Below, piece by piece: positions 33,710 through 44,495 of a stretch of 64,000 nt of DNA. The position numbers and the translations under genes are program-made. Each line of letters opens with the position of its first letter. The first letter of the stretch is position 1. Location: NCBI RefSeq assembly GCF_963678635.1, contig NC_087067.1, positions 5,684,647-5,748,646 of the forward strand, written 5' to 3'. Under the pieces are notes generated by a model that did not search any database, was not told where the DNA came from, and saw nothing but the letters and a program-made list of their open reading frames with translations. Source of the stretch: Symsagittifera roscoffensis (taxonomy: Eukaryota; Xenacoelomorpha; Acoela; Convolutidae).

Positions 33710-35412
33710 CTAGGGTTCAAAGGCTGTGGCCATTGCCGTAGCATCTCTCGAGTGCCCCGCCTGAGTGTCATCACGACTTGCTAAAGGCTCTGTATTCGGT
33801 GCATCCCTGCAATCCGAATCGCCGTGCGTGTTTCCCCCTTGGCGCACATGACTCCTCCCTGGGCTCGCATGTCTCCTGTTACCGGAATCACCTCTCCCAG
33901 TCGCATGTGTGCCTTGCGTTGGTCGTTCGTTAGAGGTCTGTTTGTTCCCCGTTGAACTTGCTCTACTGTTCGGGCCCCATGTTCTATTATCCTTTGTGGC
34001 GTAACCTGATGAACTGCCCCTACCTCTAGTGGATCCATATGTCCTCCTCCTTTGATGGTCAATGAAGTTCACCTTCGGCTCCCTGCTGGGACCTCCCGAG
34101 TTCGGTTCCCTTCTTTTGGTCCACTCTTGCTGCCTAGTAGCCCGTCCAACCTATCTATGATAGCCTGAGTTCGCCTCTCCATCATCTTTGTGTCAAGAGT
34201 CCCAAGAGACTGCTCTTGCTGAAGTCTTAACTTCTCCATGTCGTCTCTTAAGCTTAACTCTCTCTGTTCAGCTTCTCTTGTCATTCGCGACAAATTCTTC
34301 GCTATGTGCTCGTCCGTTCTTTCTTTCAAGCGTTTTTTGCTCCTACCAACTTCTTGTCTATTGCGGTTTATTTCTTCCCGCAGACTTTCTCTCTCGATGT
34401 GAACTGCTCTTTCTAGTTCACTCATTCTTAAGGACATCTGTTCGTTTTGTTCTCCTATACTGCCCACTATGTTGTTCAAGGCTTCTTCTTGTGCTGCCCC
34501 GTTATCCACGAGTGGCGTCACTAGTGGCGGTGTAACCCTGTCGGTGCCAGGTAGCTTCGTGCTTGTCGAGATTCGGGCTTTTACTCTCTGTCTCGACGTC
34601 TTTTCATTATCCACTTCAGGATCCGCCAATGCGTTGCCTAGCCCTTTGTTTCTACTCTCCCCAGTTCGCGGCTCTGAATTTGTCATAATCGCGAAGCCTC
34701 TCGACTGGCCCGGTGTGTTTACCTCTTTGCTTATCGTTCTCACCACACCAAATTTGTCCATGGTTCCAGTCTCTCTTTCGACGTATGCCTCATTCTCCTG
34801 GGTCGAACTATTGAGGCTGACTTGAGACCCAAAGTCCACTTGCTCTTCTTCGTCCTCTTCCTCCTCCTGGGATTCTCCTTCATTTCCTGTGCCCACTCCC
34901 ATGGTGAATGGAAAGATGTTTCCTAAGGTGTTCCTCATTCTTTCTGAGAACGATGAGGACGTTGTTTGTTTCTCAGTCCCGCCTGCCATCATGGTGTTGT
35001 CTGTTGGAGATCTTCTAGTTGCCACTATTTCAGTTGAGATGTCGAACAGTTCCGACATCTCCTCTCGGTCCAATGTCCCGGTGGAAGTGGCAAAATCATG
35101 GCCTTGTTCTACCGGAGTAGATTCACTCGCCAGCCTTCTGCCTCTCCCTTCCAGTCCATGTACTTCCTCGTTGTCGTTCATGGCATGGGCCGTATTGACC
35201 TCCACTTCTAACAGTTCTTTTCGTTCTTCTGAGGTCTTCTGACTTCTCGTTTCAACCATTCTGCCTGAAACCGTCTCCCCTTTGTCGGTCCGGGCTCGTT
35301 TGATCCGATCCACAAAAGGGTCGGTCATTGTTTTTCTTTGCTTTCTAGGTATGAATTTCCTAGAGCTATTACCTCGTTTAGGTATCCTTGACTTGTCTAG
35401 ACTCATTTTCAA
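33710..35412 (-). pseudogene. gag N-terminal region, disordered and coiled coil
   Basis: 447 codons open from ATG 35412 to TGA 34069, then 120 codons in a second frame (34072-33710). The first piece begins with a strongly basic stretch (KRGNSSRKFIPRKQRK), then an acidic low-complexity tract (EEEEDEEEQ) and a long charged coiled coil at about residues 330-430. The second piece is Arg/Gly/Ser/Thr-rich. That second frame is in phase with the capsid frame downstream, so the frame switch lies near 34070. No catalytic domain. It resembles the extended matrix-like part of gag only by position; whether it is a separate first ORF is open. Confidence 0.65.
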
Positions 35413-36170
35413 TTTGTCACTTCTTAATGCTTATACATTCAATTCGATTGCTAGTGACCTTACAGTTTGACTATCAATAATAATGACACAACACAATAAA
35501 TTTCACAAGATTCTATAAAATAGTGACCACGAATATCTGTATGTTATCAGATTACAGCTTGTATATAATTTATTCACACTAACCGATTATCGGTCGTAAG
35601 ATTTGAGAACTAGCACAATATGATGTTATCAGTCGATTCAAAAGATAGTGTACTCACTAACCAATCAAGCACAAATTATGTTGATTTAAAATCAAAAAAA
35701 TAACAGAATAAGAATACCTCTATGAAAAACGTATGTGTATTGTACTTTTAGTCGGTCGCAGTACAATAGTCGAACTTGTTTTCTAAAGAAAAAGCTTTCC
35801 CTGCTTGGTGCTGCACCAAACAGACAAAATTTTGAAGGCAGTAAATTTCTCAAGTGGGCGTCTATTGCACCCACAGAGTACTGTGGTACCTATCTGCCTT
35901 CGGACTGCCCGAGCTAGACCTACTAAAATCTTCAGGGCAGTCACTTTTCACAAAAACATATTGGGTTTCAATCCAAACCAATGAATTACGCTCTTTTTAC
36001 TTTTAGACTTAGTGTCGAGAATATCCGAGTTCGGACCTGTTCTGTTTTGGTCTGGTTTTTATTGAAAGGCAAGTTACCAGTGCAGTCACTGATTCCTAGC
36101 CTGTCTGCTAATAACCTAATACCTCTCACTGTAGTCTTTCTTCTGTTTACCTAAGTCTTTTAATAAAATA

Positions 36171-36361
36171 ATACCCCTCCGGATTGGCAAAAATAGGACC
36201 CTTCCGGATTGGCGAAATTGAGACCCCTCCAGATTGGCAAAATTTAGACCCCTCCGGATTGGGACCCCTCTGAGTTGGCAAATATAAGACCCCTCCGGAT
36301 TGGGACCCCTCCGAATTTGAAAAAATTTGGACTCCTCCGGATTGGGAGCCCTCTGATTTTG
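36171..36361. repeat. CCCCTCCGGATTG minisatellite in the leader
   Basis: Eight or so copies of gacccctccggattgg spaced by short A/T-rich linkers (unit 20-30 bp). Further single copies occur at about 36478, 37045, 37519, 37752, 37782 and in the 5' LTR at 38821, plus complementary copies at 45440-45530 in the second element. Confidence 0.85.
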
Positions 36362-37532
36362 TAAAAGTAGCTTTTCGGAGATTTTCTTTATTTTCAACCT
36401 ATATCCCTCGGGATACGTTCTCCGATGCTATTATGCTTTTAAAATTAACTAGGAAGGGTATGTGATCCTTTCCTAGACCCTTCCGGATTGAAGTTAAGCC
36501 TGTTATTTGACAATTCACGCTAACGGTGAAGGGTCTTATCGCTAGCCTAACTTCGGCTCGATTAAGGTTTTCTTGTGCCTTTAGCCTTCCCTTTTCGACT
36601 AGAACAGCCTAAAGTTACTTTATTCAACCGCGATTACCTTTTGGTAGGGGTGTAAGGGCTTTCCTTAAAAAAAATTTATAAAACGTGAAGGGTCTGCCCT
36701 CCCATATTGGTGAATTTGCTAAAAACAATCTCAAAAAAATTTTCACGCTTACTTGTTCAAAAATTTTGTCTCTATCAGTAAGCTCAGCTAATTTCTGATC
36801 TATTGGTACCAAGATCAACTGGATTTGCCCAGTAGTTTTAAAGTTATCAACCAAAATGTCTTTTTTCTAAAGTCAAGAAATTTCTCTATTATAGGTTCCG
36901 CCTAACTTTTTCCGCAATTCTGTCCTTTTCGACCTAAAACTTATTGATCCCAGCTCAGAAGGCCTATACTCTTCTAGTTCAATGCAAAAGACCCGATCTA
37001 AAACGCTTTAGTAGAAAAAATTTGCGAAAAACTATGCTACCTGTACCCCTCCGGATTGATGAATCCACCAAATCAAACACGTTAAATTCGATTTCTCTGC
37101 AACCCGGAAGGCTTTCGGGAAGCGGGTTTTAAAACTTGTAGGTCTACTAGTGGAAGTTGTCCGAACAACTATTTTTTCTGTCCTAACTCAAAAATTTCAA
37201 AAAATTTTTTGAATTTATAGTGTTCCGTTTTCTCAAAAATCAAAAAAATTCGGTTTTTGGTTCCAAAATAGTTCCAAACACTTCCGAACTAAACTTAATC
37301 GGCTCTATCTATTATAGTAGTTCAGTTACGATGTAACACACTAATTTAGCGGTTTTTTTCGTTTCAAAAAACATCGATATCTCATAAATCGCGATTTGTG
37401 GGGGGATTAAAATATCGCTATTTTGACCCTAAAAACCGGTCTGCTTTCTATGTTTTTCACTGAAAAACGATAATGGAGTATTAAAATAGGCTATATAAGT
37501 AATAATTTTAGTAATACTTTACCCCTCCGGGT

Positions 37533-37796
37533 TTGTTTAATATCCGAAATAAGGTTCTTAAATCGGATATTCGCAGTTCGGCGAAGGGTCACTACAGTGC
37601 AGCACTGTCGAGCCCCCCACAGATTACTATCTTAATTTTTGAACCAAAAGGGATACAAAACTTGTCAACGATACCAAACAGTCGATTGTTGTTGTCGTTG
37701 AGCCCCTTCTTGTTGCTCCTTGTACTGCTTGCCGGATCAGTCTTCTCCCAAGACCCCTCCGGATTGAGCGCAAATCAGCTGACCCTTCCGGATTGA
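37533..37796 (+). other. antisense open frame with hydrophobic segment
   Basis: 87 codons antisense to the element, containing GIQNLSTIPNSRLLLSLSPF, a leucine-rich hydrophobic stretch and VFSQDPSG. The homologous place in the second element (45711-45457, antisense there too) keeps an 84-codon frame with GIQNLSTIRNSRLLLSLRPF. No family recognised. Shared openness may simply reflect shared DNA. Confidence 0.25.
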
Positions 37797-38354
37797 GCGC
37801 AATTTATCATTAACGTGCTTAAATGCTCAAATAACCCTACAGTACAAGCCTCACAAACGAGCCACAAAACTGACCGTAACAATCCTGACTGATATAAATG
37901 CCTGTAACAACAATATATCTATCAACAACAAACGGGAGGGTCGGATCACATCTTGTCTGGGGGGATGAGTTCTACTGATTTTTTACTTTTTTTTTTACTG
38001 TTTTTGGTTATTTGGTTATTTTTTATGTTTTTTGTTTTTCTTGGGTACTATACTTTTTTGTTTTGTTTTATATATATCTTTAAGTGTTTTTGGTCACAAA
38101 CCTCTCAGGGAACGAGGGGATGGCCGATCCCCCCACCCTTCCTGATTCGTGAATTTTCAGTCTTAACTAGTTTAAAAAGCTATTCACGGTAATCCGGAAG
38201 ACTTCCACGTTCCTAACTACCCTTCCGCCCCGGCGGTTTAGGCCTATTAAAGGCGTTAATGTGAGCATCCGCTCGGCGCGGAGTGCTCGTTAACGGTTCT
38301 GCCGGTCATGATGTTAAAAAAGAATAACACCCAGGAGCGCCATAAAAGCATCTA

Positions 38355-39268
38355 TGTAACATTCGCCCGGAAGATACATATCGACGGAAAATAAAGCTAG
38401 GTTCTAAAACGACTGGCAAACGTCTAAACAGAGCTCTACATGCTTTTCACCGTCTCTACCAAGCCAGTAATTTCGGTGGTATTCTAACATCGGGTCGACA
38501 AAAACGTTACTGCTTTCGGCTTCGGTCAAAACACTCAAATTCACTTAATTACATGCAGAAATAGTGAGCTCATGGCTGGGTCTCAATATCGCCAGACCAC
38601 GAGGTCACTCCTAAAATCAGGGCTATTACTATTTATTGAATTATTATTGTTTTTGATCAGTAGATAAAAATCATCATCTCCATCGAAGATGGATCAACCC
38701 TTTCCCTCAACTCCTAGCATCTCATCTTAGCAGAATGAATTCAAATGTTAATTAAATTCAATTCATGACATAATAGGGAAGCTAAAAGTTTTTATAAGAA
38801 GATAAAAGTTTCACTCCCGAGACCCCTCCGGATTCTTGAATCCGGGGAAATAAGACTCTTATTCTCCTTCCGGAAGGCTGCCTTCCACCCTTCACCGTTG
38901 TTCGCAACGGCCTTGCAACTATTGTAGCGACACAATAGTTGCAACTCGGAACAGTCTCTGCTACTTCTGCAATTTGTTGTTGTTTTCCAATCACAATTCT
39001 CGTCGTTATCGCTATCGCAACTAATGCTGTTGTTGTGTTTTTATTCCGGTTTTCTGCCAAAATGGCCGTTTCTGACGTTTCTCAGAAATATGACGTCATA
39101 CTTCGAAAATTTAAAAATTTGAAACACCAGAATATTCTAGCCTTCATCGTTTGAGTAATCGTCCCAATAACGTTGTTAATCTCTTAAAACCGTCAATTCG
39201 GAAGGTTAGCTGCTAAAATTTTGAATCTGTTGAATCTGCATTTTGGTCCATTCTGGTCGAATGTCACA
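38355..39268 (-). repeat. 5' LTR of the giant element
   Basis: 914 bp. It starts TGTAACATTC and ends GAATGTCACA on +, giving near-perfect 10 bp inverted ends. It matches the 3' LTR along its length except for an extra segment of about 150 bp (38706-38858) that includes one CCCCTCCGGATT copy, and a shorter insert near 39150-39190. A TATAAAAA on - lies at about 38797-38790, inside the extra segment. AATAAA on - is at 38637-38632. Confidence 0.92.
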
Positions 39269-39919
39269 GTGATCCAATTTATGACTGTTTTTGAGCTTTG
39301 AAACACTGCAAAGATTTCAGCATTTTTTTATTTTGAGCTATTGATACAAATTGGATAGTTTCTGTCGGCCAAAAGAGAAAATTTTTTCGGTTGAAATTTT
39401 TTCGGTTCGAAGTTTTTCATCGCATTTGCTTTTCAACCAAAACAGTGAAAGGAGGGCCAACGGTGTTCAAAACAAAAATTCTTAGAGCAATAAGAACAAA
39501 GTTGCGAAAAAAATCAGCAAAACTTATTAACAGGAGTGAATTTTCAGAGAGAACGAAAGACGTTTTGCTCAAAAAATCGGAAACCACCAAACGGATCAGG
39601 TTTGGTTTTATCCCATTCTGTCGGAAACTTGCTTAGCTTTTACTTGATGCAATGATTTTTGGAAGAGCTAACACAAGAAAAAATTTACGTTTTCAGAAAA
39701 AAATGACTGTTGAAGGGTAGAACCTTCTAGGTCCAGAGTCCAAAGGTCCCTTCAGGTTCCACCGGGAATAGAAATTTTGATAATTGAACTAACCCAAAGG
39801 TCCCTTCAGGTACCACCGGTCCAAAGTTCGAAAACCAATTTTCCAAAGGAATTCAGCTTTCTCACCTCAATCAAAGAAGAAAACATAAACATCTAATAAA
39901 AACTCGTGTTACGTAACAA
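39269..39919. other. non-coding spacer with short direct repeats
   Basis: No gene supported. The block caaaggtcccttcaggt plus accaccgg occurs twice, near 39745 and 39793, about 48 bp apart. Confidence 0.45.
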
Positions 39920-39920
39920 A

Positions 39921-40310
39921 ATGACTCGTGTAAACTGCGCAACCTGCAATTAAAAAAAAACGATAACAATCATTTGTTGTATCTGCACAAAATCACTCCA
40001 CCATAGTCCAGAGTGTACCGAGTTTGATCAGAAAAAAAAACATTCATGTTCTCATAAAATTGGAGGTCAATCTCTTACATCTGCAATGACTGCAAATCGA
40101 AAAAACAAACTTTCTTGATCAACGTCGAAACCAAACACGAAAATGATCAATTAGATCACCAACTGAGAACGTTGAAAGAAGGAACGAATGATCAAATGAA
40201 AAAAACTCAGGAACAAATGCAAACACTGGCCAAAAAAGTTGAACAATCAAAAAAAATAATGAGCAATGTGCAACATGATGTCACAGACATAAAAAAATGA
40301 CACACACATC
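39921..40310 (+). pseudogene. LINE ORF1 remnant (zinc-finger and coiled coil)
   Basis: From ATG 39921 a stop-interrupted frame gives CATCN and CCICTKSLHHSPEC, resembling the PHD-like zinc finger at the start of CR1-type LINE ORF1 proteins. Then 40115-40300 encodes a charged coiled coil (DQLDHQLRTLKEGTNDQMKK). The spacing before the endonuclease remnant downstream fits ORF1 followed by ORF2. Confidence 0.5.
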
Positions 40311-40904
40311 ATACAAGCAATCGTAAGGAAAAATGAAACCGTAAAAATCTGTTAAAATTTCTGAAAAAAAAACAACTCTAGGCATCTACATAAGAGGTAT
40401 ACTCGAGAAAGACACTGACATGGCCAATGATAGGCTTCACATCGATCTTAAAAAAATTAGAACTTTGCTCGAATTCCTTTGAGTGGAAGGTAGAAAAATA
40501 ATAAAAGCACAACGTCTCGGCAAATATGAAAAATTAAACAGAAACCGAGAACGTTATTGATAAACACCGAGAACCCAATAAGCCGAGACATGGTTTTAAG
40601 ATCAGCCTATAAAGTAAAAGAATACAATCAAGCGGTCTATAACAGCCCAGAAATAAACAGCACCGATACCAAAAAACAAAACGAATGCCTCATAAAGTGT
40701 AGACAACTTGTTGATGATAAGAACAATAACTTAAACACGAAAGATATTCTGTTTCGAAATCTTTCGTGTTTAATAAGAAATCTTTCGTTACGAATAAGAA
40801 AATTCTGTTTCGAAAACTATGAAAACAGAAGATGAGTCTCACTCGAAGAAAGCTCCCTATAAAAACCAAATGAAAAAAAAACGAAACCAGAAATGAGAAA
40901 TAAC

Positions 40905-41240
40905 AATCAGCATTGACATTGCTCACATACAATATTCAAAGTATCCTAAAAATAAATAGTCGCACAATGTTTGCTAACATTTTGAATTCAATTGACTACG
41001 ACATTGTATGCATAACAGATTCCTGGCTAACATCAGACTTTCCAAACAACGCACTTTTTCATACAAAAGATCAGGTCTACCAAAGTGACAGACTGTTAAC
41101 GATGGACAATAAGACAAAACATGGTGGAGTCTTCATTGCGATCAAAATGAAGTGCACATTGAGCCCGTCCAAGTAGATCTCAATTACCAAGATTACACAA
41201 CCATAAAGTTGTTCAATAAACAACAACCATTTCAATAAAA
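40905..41240 (+). pseudogene. LINE AP-endonuclease remnant
   Basis: The frame at 40913-41176 has LLTYNIQSI, then IDYDIVCITDSWLTSD (where TETWL is usual) and YQSDRL followed by KHGGVFIAIK. These are the N-terminal motifs of non-LTR retrotransposon apurinic endonucleases. The rest of the domain is absent or scrambled up to 42000. Confidence 0.75.
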
Positions 41241-42199
41241 GAAATTGAAATACTTATAAGCTGCGTCTAAAATGCCCCGTTTCCAAGCCAATACCAGTGG
41301 AATGTTTCATACTTTCGTTAATTTTACTGAAAAAATCAATCAAAATTATTATGAACTTTATTGTAAAAAAGCCACAATTACGGGTGACGTTATTTTTCTC
41401 AAAGAAACTGGATTTCAAGGTCTTCAAAAACCTTGTACCAAACAGAACTCCTCAACAAACTGGTCGAATAAAACTTCTGTAATCTAGCAAAGGATCAATT
41501 GGATGTTGTTATATGTAATAACACAGAGTCCATCATTAATTGCTACTAGGATGAAAATCTTGTAAGCTAAAGTTGTTTAACAACAAAATTTCGAATCATA
41601 AACCAATTAAAACCTTTTTAACGTCCAAATACCCAAAATTGGAATTCGAAGCACCAATGGCTAAATACGCTTTTAAAAAGGCCGACTGAGAGAAAATGAA
41701 TCAAAGCCTTATTTACATGCCCTTCAATCCGTACTGCTATAGTAATACAAACGTATTGCTAAATCAATAATACAAACGGCTGTAAGACAAAATTGACAAA
41801 TGTATACCAAGAACTACCCAACACCGATCAAAATTGCCCTCTTGGAACTCTAGTTTTTTATCTAATCTGATGAAAAGAGCAAATACAATCCGCAAAAAAG
41901 CAAAGAGCAAATACAATCCGCAAATAACACTCAGTAAACTTATCAAACTAAAACGACTGGAAAAACAAATTAAAGAATCATCTGACAATGACCTAGTTAA
42001 GTTTGAGAAAACTATTCTTGAATTTAGAACGTTTAGCAAAAGACAAAAATAACTAAAACGTATATGGAAAGCCCCTTTTCATGAAATTTGGAAAACCAGA
42101 AGGCAACGAAGACTGCGGTAAAGCTGAGTTACTGAGCGATTAATTATATCAGTGTTCGGCCAAAGTAAAACACCCTTTCCAGCGGGCTCACGAGGCGGA

Positions 42200-43735
42200 T
42201 TTAACAAAAAAAAATGTCTGAAAACAATTAAATGACGTCATGAGCCACTTGAATCCGGACAAATCAACCGGACCAGATAAAAATAGAAACCTAATTCTGA
42301 AAAAAATGCTATCACACTATTTGTAAATCATGAAACTACTATTTCAAACTTTCTTGATTAAAAGTTATTTTCCGACATTTTGGAAAATTAGTCAGGTTAC
42401 ACCAGTTTTCAAAGCAGGAAAAAGAGCAGACTTTACTTGCTATAGACCGATAAGCCTTCTTTGTTGCTGTTTCAAAGTCTTTGAAAAATATATGTTTGAT
42501 GATATTTATAAGTTTTTCTGAACATGATTCCACCCTAGTCAATATGTTCTCGGAAAACGCGATCGGCCATACTACAGTTAACATATTTTCTTGATAAGTT
42601 ATATAAATACAATGATCTCGAACTGACAAAAAAAACTCAGCGTGCTATATTTTGCAAAAGCTTTTGACACCATCCCACATGATAAACTACAGCTCAAACT
42701 TGAAGAGCAAGGACTAGGCGGAAATGTCATAGGCAGAATCAACTCATACTTATTTGAGAGACAAAAATATGTTAAAATTAATCAGAAAAGGTCCCGCCAA
42801 AAAACTGTCACCAGCGGAGTACCCCAAGGGTCTATCCTTGGACCATTACTATTCCTCCTCTTCATCAATGATTTACCTGAATAGATGAAAAAAATACCCT
42901 GTTACGCATATGACTTTAGAGCAATAATCTGGAGTCACGGTGAAACAAACAAAGCAACAGAATTATTGGAAAATGGCTTTCTGAAAAAAAGTTGATCCCA
43001 AATACAAAAAAGTCTCATTTTGTAAGCATTAAAGGAGCACTAAAAGCCAATTTCAAGAGCTAGTGGAATTCCAGCGTGACCGAGGGCTCATTGTTCATCA
43101 AAACCAATAAACTGGCCTGAAAATTTTCAAATACGTTCCAAAAACGCAATGAATGCGCCCTTTCAAATTAAGAGAAACCTTCCTTCGGCCTGCCACTGAA
43201 AGGTTAAGTTGAACGCAAATACTGGATACGTAGTACCGATAATAACATGCGCTTATCAAACGTGGTGGCCAAGCAAGGGAAACCTCTGAGAGATTGAAAA
43301 AGTCCAACAAAGTTTGCAAAAAATGGACATTAGATCGAACATCAATTACCGTAACCGCCTCGTTTCCCTAAGAATACTACGACTCAGTCTATATGTCGAG
43401 ATGCATGATCTTCTTTTTCTATTGTCAATGAGAAACGGTGATTATGATATTGAAGAAACCTTAGATTATATTGCTTAGCTAGGGAACACCAGACAAAAGC
43501 AAAGAGGAAAATACAGGCTGTACAAATCAAGATTGATGAAAACCCATGACAACTTTTCTTCTCTTCAACTACGTATCACGAACGTACCCTAATTTTGGCA
43601 ACAAAATTAACAAAATACCTTACAGAAAACCAACTGACACTTCTTTACTACACATTACTCCGAGGAAAACAAATGCACATGGAGAAAAATATGCAGATGT
43701 GGAAACTGTAACTGCACAAACAAGATAAAATTGAA
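42200..43735 (+). pseudogene. LINE reverse transcriptase remnant
   Basis: RT fingers: LNPDKSTGPDKNRNLI-like sequence at about 42250, then FWKISQVTPVFKAGKRADFT and CYRPISLLCCCFKVFEKYMF (42375-42495). Palm: [20 protein letters not shown] and [20 protein letters not shown] at 42642-42880. The catalytic YADD is altered to a Y-A-Y-D-F sequence near 42910. Late ORF2-type sequence with QKQRGKYRLYKSRLM is at 43495-43540. Several frameshifts. Jockey/CR1-like by motif order. Confidence 0.8.
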
Positions 43736-43789
43736 CTGATGAACTTGAATTGGGGTGCGAACCCTTGAAAACTGTCTCCAAATCTTCTT

Positions 43790-43828
<39 letters not shown>

Positions 43829-43831
43829 TAG

Positions 43832-43870
<39 letters not shown>
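43790..43870. repeat. (CTA)n microsatellite
   Basis: About 27 ACT/CTA triplets with two interruptions (cttctactag) in the middle. Open frames over it are poly-Leu, poly-Ser or poly-Val artefacts. Confidence 0.97.
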
Positions 43871-44495
43871 AATCACCAGGAACCAGAACCGACGTGAAAG
43901 GCGGAACCGATCGATATCGACTTAATCTAGGTGATAGTTCATCACTACGTAAGTACACATGACATTACTAAAATGACTAAGCATTACTACAAAAGATGGA
44001 ATTATTTTATTAACACAAATAAAATATCGAACTTTACTATCCGACTTGACACGAAAAGTGATGGAAATTCTCAAAAAATCGGTGAGTTGCCACTATTACT
44101 AACCGGATCCATTACCCGACATTTACAATATCAGGAGCCGGAACCAAAATGCCAGGAACCGGGACCGGAATCGAAATCCCTGCTCATCAGGCAGATAGCT
44201 CGGCAAAACATTCTGCTAGGAATCATGCACCTGGAAGCTCCACCAACGCTCCCAGAAGAAATTCAACCAGCGATGACCCGGAGACAAATGATCGGCAAAA
44301 TTTGCCCAGCCAGCAGGAAAAGGCAGCTCTTCTAAAAGAATGGGTTATTTGAAAACGAGAGGATATTATGCCAATGACTGCAATTTCCGAACCGCCGATA
44401 GTGTGGCAGTCGAGAAGAACGGCGCCTGAATTGCATGGCAGAATTGAATTTTTATTTGGAGCAGTTTAGTGGGAGAATTGGCGGTTTCAAAGAAG
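43871..44495. other. spacer with no supported gene
   Basis: The open frame at 43931-44335 (134 codons) and its overlapping frame at 44149 have Pro/Gln-rich repeats (QEPEPKCQEPGPESK) derived from a short repeat aggaaccggaacc near 44130-44170. No family is recognised. Confidence 0.35.

Larger units (their letters stand above)
35413..38354 (-). other. 2.9 kb leader between 5' LTR and gag
   Basis: Long untranslated-type region. It contains the CCCCTCCGGATTG repeat cluster, an inverted A/T-rich region, and a segment (37280-38350) that is homologous to 45317-46020 in the second element. Directly after the LTR, the coding strand reads tagatgctttTGGCGCTCCTGGGTG with an additional A between the T-run and TGG; TGG about 12 bp from the LTR could start a primer binding site but its tRNA is not identified. 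No long coding frame in the sense direction. Confidence 0.6.
22123..39268 (-). mobile_element. giant Ty3/gypsy-class LTR retrotransposon with macro domain
   Basis: Two homologous direct terminal repeats (22123-22837 and 38355-39268) bound a 15.5 kb interior coding on -. Order in transcription direction: leader, gag with two zinc knuckles, protease, truncated RT, RNase H, long linker, integrase with HHCC, DDE-type residues and GPY/F module, macro-like domain, then an unidentified frame. Protease-RT-RNaseH-integrase order places it in Ty3/gypsy. At 17.1 kb it is far larger than the usual 5-8 kb. Flanks share only GTG, so a target duplication is not proven. Many stops, frameshifts and loss of the RT core make this copy defective. 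Confidence 0.88.

Noticed and set aside
34469-35242. Plus-strand frames opposite the gag N-terminus
   Set aside because: Antisense shadows; Ser/Leu-rich as expected from acidic and Arg codons on the other strand.
22118-39273. Target site duplication of the giant element
   Set aside because: Only GTG is shared by both flanks, shorter than the 4-6 bp expected, so it could be chance.
43620-43962. Overlapping frames with poly-Ser, poly-Val and poly-Leu
   Set aside because: All come from the (CTA)n microsatellite read in different frames.
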